From assembly GCA_017887885.1 (NCBI GenBank), contig JAGHHB010000036.1, positions 1-33,436 of the forward strand: 33,436 nt of DNA. Reading direction: 5' to 3'. Source of the DNA: Bacilli bacterium (GTDB lineage: Bacteria > Bacillota_I > Bacilli_A > RF39 > UBA660). This document shows, in pieces, positions 27,595 to 33,436 of this stretch (position 1 is the stretch's first letter; each line of letters begins with the position of its first letter). The notes beneath the pieces were generated by a model. It did no database searches. It was given only the letters and a program-made list of their open reading frames with translations, and was not told the DNA's origin. Both the position numbers and the translations under genes were made by a program.

Positions 27595-27621
27595 AATTAT
27601 TAATAAGAAAGGGTGATAAAA

Positions 27622-28215
27622 ATGATGAAGTTAGAAGATATAAGAAGACTATACATATTTGTAGATACTACCCAAGCGTTTTCAAGAGAAGGCTTATTAG
27701 CGGATCCCTATGTCCTGCATACCGTTCCAGAACTTATTGAAATTGCTAAAATTGGGACTGACGACGAAGCTGGAAAGCTGATGTTTATCGTTGACCTCCA
27801 TACAAAGGATAGTCTTGAGTTTGATAGATATCCCATTCATGCTCTAGAAGGAACAAAGGAAGTTGAAATAATACCTGAATTAAAAATATATACAGAAAAC
27901 TCTTTAATCTTTAAAAAGAATGCCACTAGCGCTATCTTTTCTAAAGGTTTTATCAATACTATATTAAAAATGACATCTCTAGAAAAAGTTATAATATCAG
28001 GTTGGGATACTGACATATGTGTCATGAATTTAGCAATTCCACTTCAAAATTTATTCGATGAAATAAATAGGAGAGTTGAAATAATTGTTCCTCCAAATGC
28101 TGTGGAAACCTATGATTCTCCAGATCATAATAGAGATGAATATAATGAAATGGCATTTAAATTTATGAGACAGTCAGGAATTAAAGTAAGAACTTTAGAA
28201 AGAAAGGATGTATAA
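27622..28215 (+). CDS. pncA: Nicotinamidase / isochorismatase-family hydrolase
   Basis: LYIFVDTTQAFSREGLLADP, MFIVDLHTKDSLEF, VIISGWDTDICVMNLAIPLQN (catalytic Cys); first gene of an NAD salvage cluster. Confidence 0.85.
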   Translation: MMKLEDIRRLYIFVDTTQAFSREGLLADPYVLHTVPELIEIAKIGTDDEAGKLMFIVDLHTKDSLEFDRYPIHALEGTKEVEIIPELKIYTENSLIFKKNATSAIFSKGFINTILKMTSLEKVIISGWDTDICVMNLAIPLQNLFDEINRRVEIIVPPNAVETYDSPDHNRDEYNEMAFKFMRQSGIKVRTLERKDV

Positions 28216-28216
28216 T

Positions 28217-29683
28217 ATGAAGAATATGACAATGTTAATAGATTATTATGAATTTACAATGGGACAAACATACTTTGACAAAGGAGAAGCAAATAAAAAA
28301 GCCTACTTTGATGTTTTCTTTAGAAAGAATCCTTTTAAAGGTGGATATACAATATCGGGAGGATTAGATAAAATAATTGATTATATAAAAAATTTTAAAT
28401 TTACCGATGAGGATATTGAATACCTAAGGCAAAAAGGTAATTTTAGTGAAGAATATTTAAAATATTTAAAAAATATAAGATTTACAGGAGATATTTATGC
28501 AGTACCTGATGGAACAGTAGTCTTTCCTAATGAACCTGTAATCACAGTAAGAGCCAATATAATAGAAGCACAATTAATTGAGACAGCTCTTCTTCTATAT
28601 TTTAATTCAGCATCACTATATACAACAGCCAGTAAGAGAATAACCCAAGCTGCTCAAAATAGGCCAGTTATGGAGTTTGGAGCAAGAAGAGGAAGAGGTG
28701 ATGAAGCTACCATTGAAGCCTCTAAATATGCTTATATAGGAGGATGCGTAGGAACTAGTAATACCCTTAGTGCTCTTATTAATAATATCCCAGCAATGGG
28801 AACAATGGCTCACAGTATGATATGCGACTCTTCTAGCGAATACCAAGCCTTTTTAGATTATGCTAAAAGTAATCCTAATAATTGTGTATTTTTAGTAGAC
28901 ACCTATAACACATTAAAAAGTGGAATACCTAACGCCATTAAAGTAGCCAATGATTATTTAAAACCTAATAATATAGAATTTAAAGGCATCAGAATCGATA
29001 GTGGGGATCTTGCTTATTTGTCAAAAGAAGCTAGAAAAATGCTAGATCAAGCAGGATATACCAATACTCAAATATGCTTAAGTAATGGATTAGATGAGTA
29101 TACTATAAAAAGTTTGATTGATCAGGGATCTTGCGTCGATTCCTTTGGTGTAGGTGATAATATTGCCGCTACAAACGATCGAGTTGGAGGTGTATATAAG
29201 TTAGTTGGAGTTGAAGAAGAAGGAATTATTAAGCCAAGAATTAAATTAAGTGATACTAAGGAAAAAACAATTAATCCACACTACAAAAAAGTATATCGTT
29301 TTTATGATAAAGAAACAGGATATGCACTAGGAGATGTTTTAGCCGTTTATGATGAAATTATACCTTCTGAAAAATACGTTTTAATAGATCCCAATGATGA
29401 ATTTAAAACTGTAACTATTAGTAACTATAATATAAGACAGTTACAAGTACCAATATTTATAAATGGTAATTTAGTATATCAAGTACCAACAATTGATGAG
29501 CGAAGAAGATACTGTGAAGAAGAATTTAAAACAATATATCCCGAAATCAAAAGAAGTTTAAATCCACATGAATATTATGTCGATCTATCATCTAAATTGC
29601 TAGAGTTAAAAAAAGAGCTCATATTAAATAATAGAGGAACCGTCAATAATAAAACAAGAAAGAGAGTAAAAGGACATGCGTAA
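28217..29683 (+). CDS. pncB: Nicotinate phosphoribosyltransferase
   Basis: LIDYYEFTMGQTYFDKGE, FFRKNPFKGGYTISGGL, EFGARRGRGDEATIEAS, GTMAHSMI, GIRIDSGDLAYLSKEARKMLD. Confidence 0.95.
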   Translation: MKNMTMLIDYYEFTMGQTYFDKGEANKKAYFDVFFRKNPFKGGYTISGGLDKIIDYIKNFKFTDEDIEYLRQKGNFSEEYLKYLKNIRFTGDIYAVPDGTVVFPNEPVITVRANIIEAQLIETALLLYFNSASLYTTASKRITQAAQNRPVMEFGARRGRGDEATIEASKYAYIGGCVGTSNTLSALINNIPAMGTMAHSMICDSSSEYQAFLDYAKSNPNNCVFLVDTYNTLKSGIPNAIKVANDYLKPNNIEFKGIRIDSGDLAYLSKEARKMLDQAGYTNTQICLSNGLDEYTIKSLIDQGSCVDSFGVGDNIAATNDRVGGVYKLVGVEEEGIIKPRIKLSDTKEKTINPHYKKVYRFYDKETGYALGDVLAVYDEIIPSEKYVLIDPNDEFKTVTISNYNIRQLQVPIFINGNLVYQVPTIDERRRYCEEEFKTIYPEIKRSLNPHEYYVDLSSKLLELKKELILNNRGTVNNKTRKRVKGHA

Positions 29684-30272
29684 AGAAAAGCTTCAAGAAT
29701 TAAAAAAGTATATTGAAGAATTAAAAGTAGTTGCGCAAATAAAAGAAGCCAAATCATCTTTTATTACCAGTATTCCTTATACTTTTAAATTAAATAATGG
29801 TGCCTATATTAAACGTGAGCAGATTCTCAAAAATAATAATGATGGTAGCGCTGTCATCGTAATTCCCTTGACTATTGATAATGAAATACTTATGGTTGTC
29901 GAACCTAGAGTATTTACCGCGAAAACTGTTTCAGTATCTTTTCCATCAGGATACCTTGAAGAAGGAGAAAGCCCCTATGAGGCAGCCCTTCGTGAACTTA
30001 AAGAAGAAACGGGATATATTCCAAAATATATAAAATTACTAGATTCATTCTATCAAGATGAGGGGTGCTCTAAAGCTTTTAATCATATTTTCATAGCTTT
30101 TAATTGTACTTGTAAATCCACACAAAGTTTAGATGAAGGAGAAATCATAAGATATATGACATTTAATCTAAAAGAATTAGATAAATTAGAACAAATGGGG
30201 TACTTAAATAGTGCTAACAGTAAACTAGCCCTAGCAAAGGGTAGAGAATATTTAAGAAAGAAGATGAGATAA
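29676..30272 (+). CDS. Nudix hydrolase (ADP-ribose pyrophosphatase-like)
   Basis: Nudix box GYLEEGESPYEAALRELKEETGY. Confidence 0.92.
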   Translation: MRKEKLQELKKYIEELKVVAQIKEAKSSFITSIPYTFKLNNGAYIKREQILKNNNDGSAVIVIPLTIDNEILMVVEPRVFTAKTVSVSFPSGYLEEGESPYEAALRELKEETGYIPKYIKLLDSFYQDEGCSKAFNHIFIAFNCTCKSTQSLDEGEIIRYMTFNLKELDKLEQMGYLNSANSKLALAKGREYLRKKMR

Positions 30273-31036
30273 TGAAAAAATTTAACGCCGAGACAGAAGT
30301 TAATAATATCGTAAATTTTGTAAAAAAATATTATAAAGATAACAATTTAGGAGGAGCTATTTTAGGTATTAGTGGCGGAAAAGATTCTGCTGTAGTAGCG
30401 GCACTTTTAGTAAAGGCTTTAGGAAGTGAAAATGTAATAGGGCTTACTCTTCCATGCCATTCAGCAAGTGAAGATAAAACTGATGCTAAACTGGTAAGCG
30501 ATTATTATGGAATAGAATTAGTAAACTTTGATATAACTAATACTTTTGATACTTTCAAAAGTGAACTACATAATTTAAAAGTATTTACCGATGAAGAAAC
30601 AAAAAATAGTGATATTAATTTAAAACCGAGACTTAGAATGGCTACTTTATATTATTTTGCAGCATTATATACTGCATTAAAAGGGAAAACCTATTTAGTA
30701 GCGGGTACTTCAAACAAGTGTGAATTATATGTAGGATACTTTACTAAGGGCGGTGATTCTGTTCATGACATATCTTTAATTTCAGATTATACTGTTGATG
30801 AAGTAATAAAAATAGGTGAATACTTAAAAGTACCAGATAAAGTATTATATAAAAAACCAAATGACGGCTTATCTAATTTAACAGATGAAGATAAGTTAGG
30901 AGTAAAATATAGTGATATTGCTACTTATATGGAAGATAAAACCTTACTAGATGATAGCACTAAAGAAAAGATAGAAAAATTACATAATAATAACTTACAT
31001 AAATTTAATATACCAACATATAAAAAAGGAGAATAA
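30272..31036 (+). CDS. nadE: NH3-dependent NAD+ synthetase
   Basis: GISGGKDSAVVAALLVKALG, LVAGTSNKCELYVGYFTKGGDSVHDI; no glutaminase domain. Confidence 0.94.
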   Translation: MKKFNAETEVNNIVNFVKKYYKDNNLGGAILGISGGKDSAVVAALLVKALGSENVIGLTLPCHSASEDKTDAKLVSDYYGIELVNFDITNTFDTFKSELHNLKVFTDEETKNSDINLKPRLRMATLYYFAALYTALKGKTYLVAGTSNKCELYVGYFTKGGDSVHDISLISDYTVDEVIKIGEYLKVPDKVLYKKPNDGLSNLTDEDKLGVKYSDIATYMEDKTLLDDSTKEKIEKLHNNNLHKFNIPTYKKGE

Positions 31037-31040
31037 AAGC

Positions 31041-31580
31041 ATGAAAATAGGAGTATTTGTAGGAAGTTTTGATCCAGTACATAAAGGTCATACTAACATA
31101 ATTAATTATTTGATAAATAAAAAAATAGTTGATAAAATCCTAGTTATTGCAACTGGTAATTATTGGCATAAACAAAATATAACTGATTTAAAAATAAGAT
31201 TAGAAATGTTAGAGTTTATAAAGAATAATAATATTATAATTGATAAAAAACATAATAATCTAGCATATACATATCAAATATTAAAATCTTTAAAAAAAGA
31301 AAATCCGAGCGATGAATTTTATTTAGTAATAGGAGCAGATAATGCAAATACTCTCGTCAATTGGAAACATTTTTATGAGCTAACAAAATATGGAATAATT
31401 ATAATAAAAAGAGATAACATTAAAATAAACTTAAAAACAGACAAATCAATAGTAATAAATAAAAATTTTGAAAGTATATCATCTACAAAGATAAGAAATG
31501 ATGTAACCAAATGGAAAGATTTTTTAGATGAAAATATTTACCATTATATAAAAGAACATAAATTATACAGTTTTAAATAA
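31041..31580 (+). CDS. nadD: Nicotinate-nucleotide adenylyltransferase
   Basis: VGSFDPVHKGHTNII (HxGH), IGADNANTLVNWKHF, ISSTKIRNDV. Confidence 0.92.
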   Translation: MKIGVFVGSFDPVHKGHTNIINYLINKKIVDKILVIATGNYWHKQNITDLKIRLEMLEFIKNNNIIIDKKHNNLAYTYQILKSLKKENPSDEFYLVIGADNANTLVNWKHFYELTKYGIIIIKRDNIKINLKTDKSIVINKNFESISSTKIRNDVTKWKDFLDENIYHYIKEHKLYSFK

Positions 31581-31658
31581 AAGAATATAAACTAAATATA
31601 GAAAAATATGATAAAATAAATATACATATACAAAAAAATATTATTAGGATGTGATATT

Positions 31659-33436
31659 ATGCTCCAATCTTTAAAAATGATAAATGATTGTGAAAATTAT
31701 AAAAATGAGAAATGGTTAAGTTATTTATATAATACCAAAGAAAAAAATTTTAACGTCTTAAATGTTCGAAGTTTAAGCCAGATAAATAAGTATTCTGTAT
31801 TAAATTATGTTAGAAAAACTTTAGAAATATTGAATGATATAAACAGTAGAGAAAATTTAGATAATGAAGTATTGAATTATATAGAAGAAACTTTAAAATG
31901 GAGTGAAGTTGCTAAAACAGGAAGTAAAAAAGATCGTCAAAGATGGAAGGCTAATAAATACGATCTATTTTGTCATAATATTGGTTCTTCAGAAATATAT
32001 AATGAAACTAATAACAACATTATTATTAGTACCTTGATTAGAACACATGGTCTTATTGGACAGTATATTAAAGGAGAAGTAAACCTTGAAAAAAATATCT
32101 TATTATATAATTTGGTCAAAGAAAAGAAAATATCAAAAGAAAAATTAAGAGACATTTTAAGAATATTAAATAAGTGTATAATTGAAGCAGTATCACCTGA
32201 TTTATATATAAGAATCAAAGATAGCGTAAATATGACTATTGATCTCATATTAGATAATAAAATGGAAGAAAAAATAAATATTCAAGATAAATTAGAGAGA
32301 TTAAATGGTAATCTAGCAGAGTCTGATCTTAAATATATTCATAATCTTAACTATCATTTTGCATTTAAACTACAAAAATTATTTGCAAAATTTGAATTAT
32401 GGTATTATGAGGGCGCTTTAAAAGATTTTAGTATTAGTGATCAAGTCAAAATATTATTGTATATCTTTGAAAATCAACCAGAAAATGTAGAATATTTAAC
32501 TTTTGAATCTTTTATGCATAGTATGTATTTAGATTACAAAGATAGAAGAGAAATAAATATTTATAAGAAAAGAATTATTGAAAATTTCTTAGAAGAAATC
32601 AGTCTTGAAGACATTGTAAATCATAATATTAATCCCAATCCACACCTTGATTTTGAGATAAAAAAAGTGAATAAAACATTAGTATTTAATTTTAAATTTT
32701 CTCTTCAAGCCAAAAAATTAATAGAGTTTTGTGAAGTTGCATGTACCAGTAATAGCTTATATCAAAAAGCAACCTATATGCTTTACGACTTATTTGGCTT
32801 CAGAAAAGATGTTTATGATAGATTTTATAATGAAATAGATTATCTAAATACCATGAATAATTCTTTAAAACAAAAAGCTATTATTCTTGATTATATTGTT
32901 GGAAATAGCGTTTTAGATGTTGGACCAGGTGGTGGAGCTTTACTTAATCTAATCGAAGAGAAAATGCCAAGTTTAGATATAAAAGGAATTGATTTATCAC
33001 AAAATGTTATTGATGAATTAACTAAAAAGAAAATAAAAGAAAATCATAGCTGGAATATTATTAAAGGAGACGCTTTAAATTTATCTAAATACTTTGCTAA
33101 AGATAGTATTGATACTATTATTTATTCATCAATCATTCACGAACTATATTCATATATTCCATATAATGGTAAAAAATTTAACAAAGATACAATAAAAACA
33201 ACTTTGAAAGAAGCATACTCAATTTTAAAAGTAAGAGGTAGAATAATAATTAGAGATGGCATCATGAGTAGGCCTATCGATAGTTATCGCATAATTGAAT
33301 TTAATGACAAAAACGATATCAATAAATTAGATCGTTATATAAATGACTTTAAAGGAAGAAAAATAACTTATGAAAAAATAAGTGACACTACTGTCAAAAT
33401 GTTAGTAAACGACGCTATGGAGTTTTTGTACACATA
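31659..33436 (+). CDS. Large protein with uncharacterised N-terminal region and C-terminal class I SAM-dependent methyltransferase domain; 3' end beyond window
   Basis: Uninterrupted frame of 592 codons from ATG 31659 (RBS aggatg) to window end, absent from the ORF track because it has no stop here. N-terminal EETLKWSEVAKTGSKKDRQRWKANKYDLFCHNIGSSEIY...IRTHGLIGQYIKGEV; C-terminal SVLDVGPGGGALLNLIEEKMPSLDIKGIDLS (motif I). Confidence 0.85.
   Translation, partial: MLQSLKMINDCENYKNEKWLSYLYNTKEKNFNVLNVRSLSQINKYSVLNYVRKTLEILNDINSRENLDNEVLNYIEETLKWSEVAKTGSKKDRQRWKANKYDLFCHNIGSSEIYNETNNNIIISTLIRTHGLIGQYIKGEVNLEKNILLYNLVKEKKISKEKLRDILRILNKCIIEAVSPDLYIRIKDSVNMTIDLILDNKMEEKINIQDKLERLNGNLAESDLKYIHNLNYHFAFKLQKLFAKFELWYYEGALKDFSISDQVKILLYIFENQPENVEYLTFESFMHSMYLDYKDRREINIYKKRIIENFLEEISLEDIVNHNINPNPHLDFEIKKVNKTLVFNFKFSLQAKKLIEFCEVACTSNSLYQKATYMLYDLFGFRKDVYDRFYNEIDYLNTMNNSLKQKAIILDYIVGNSVLDVGPGGGALLNLIEEKMPSLDIKGIDLSQNVIDELTKKKIKENHSWNIIKGDALNLSKYFAKDSIDTIIYSSIIHELYSYIPYNGKKFNKDTIKTTLKEAYSILKVRGRIIIRDGIMSRPIDSYRIIEFNDKNDINKLDRYINDFKGRKITYEKISDTTVKMLVNDAMEFLYT

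Noticed and set aside
31973-32248. Minus-strand 91-aa ORF
   Set aside because: Opposite the long open methyltransferase frame that the ORF track omitted only because it has no stop in the window.

Overview
The window is AT-rich, mostly + strand chromosomal DNA that looks like a low-GC Firmicute/Bacilli. It uses standard code 11: TGA, TAG and TAA all terminate recognisable genes. The backbone is housekeeping: 3' end of an N-acetylmuramoyl-L-alanine amidase, PcrA/UvrD helicase, C39-like peptidase plus coiled-coil protein plus VanY-type carboxypeptidase, ArsR/CadC regulator plus Zn/Cd P-type ATPase, RlmN, PrpC, PrkC (PASTA kinase), RsgA, Rpe, sigma-K-like factor (minus strand), YqeG, YqeH, mini-RNase III, RlmB, SigH-like sigma factor, UvrA, HerA-like ATPase (minus strand), zinc-ribbon protein, ABC-F ATPase, and an NAD-salvage operon (nicotinamidase, NAPRTase, Nudix, NadE, NadD). 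After NadD comes a large open frame running off the window end and absent from the ORF track: a C-terminal class I SAM-methyltransferase domain behind a long N-terminal region I cannot assign. The points most worth a second look are: (1) that methyltransferase next to the NAD operon; (2) overlapping palindromes behind a consensus promoter of the NAD operon; (3) an ABC-F gene split by one in-frame TAG and flanked by decayed coding sequence; (4) tandem duplicated XRE/C-protein-like regulators with duplicated promoter regions; (5) a HerA-like ATPase with no visible nuclease partner; (6) an intact sigK-like gene with a pro-sequence-like N-terminus. No CRISPR array, rRNA, tRNA, transposase or complete defence system was recognised by eye. 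All family calls come from motif recognition only; no searches were run.
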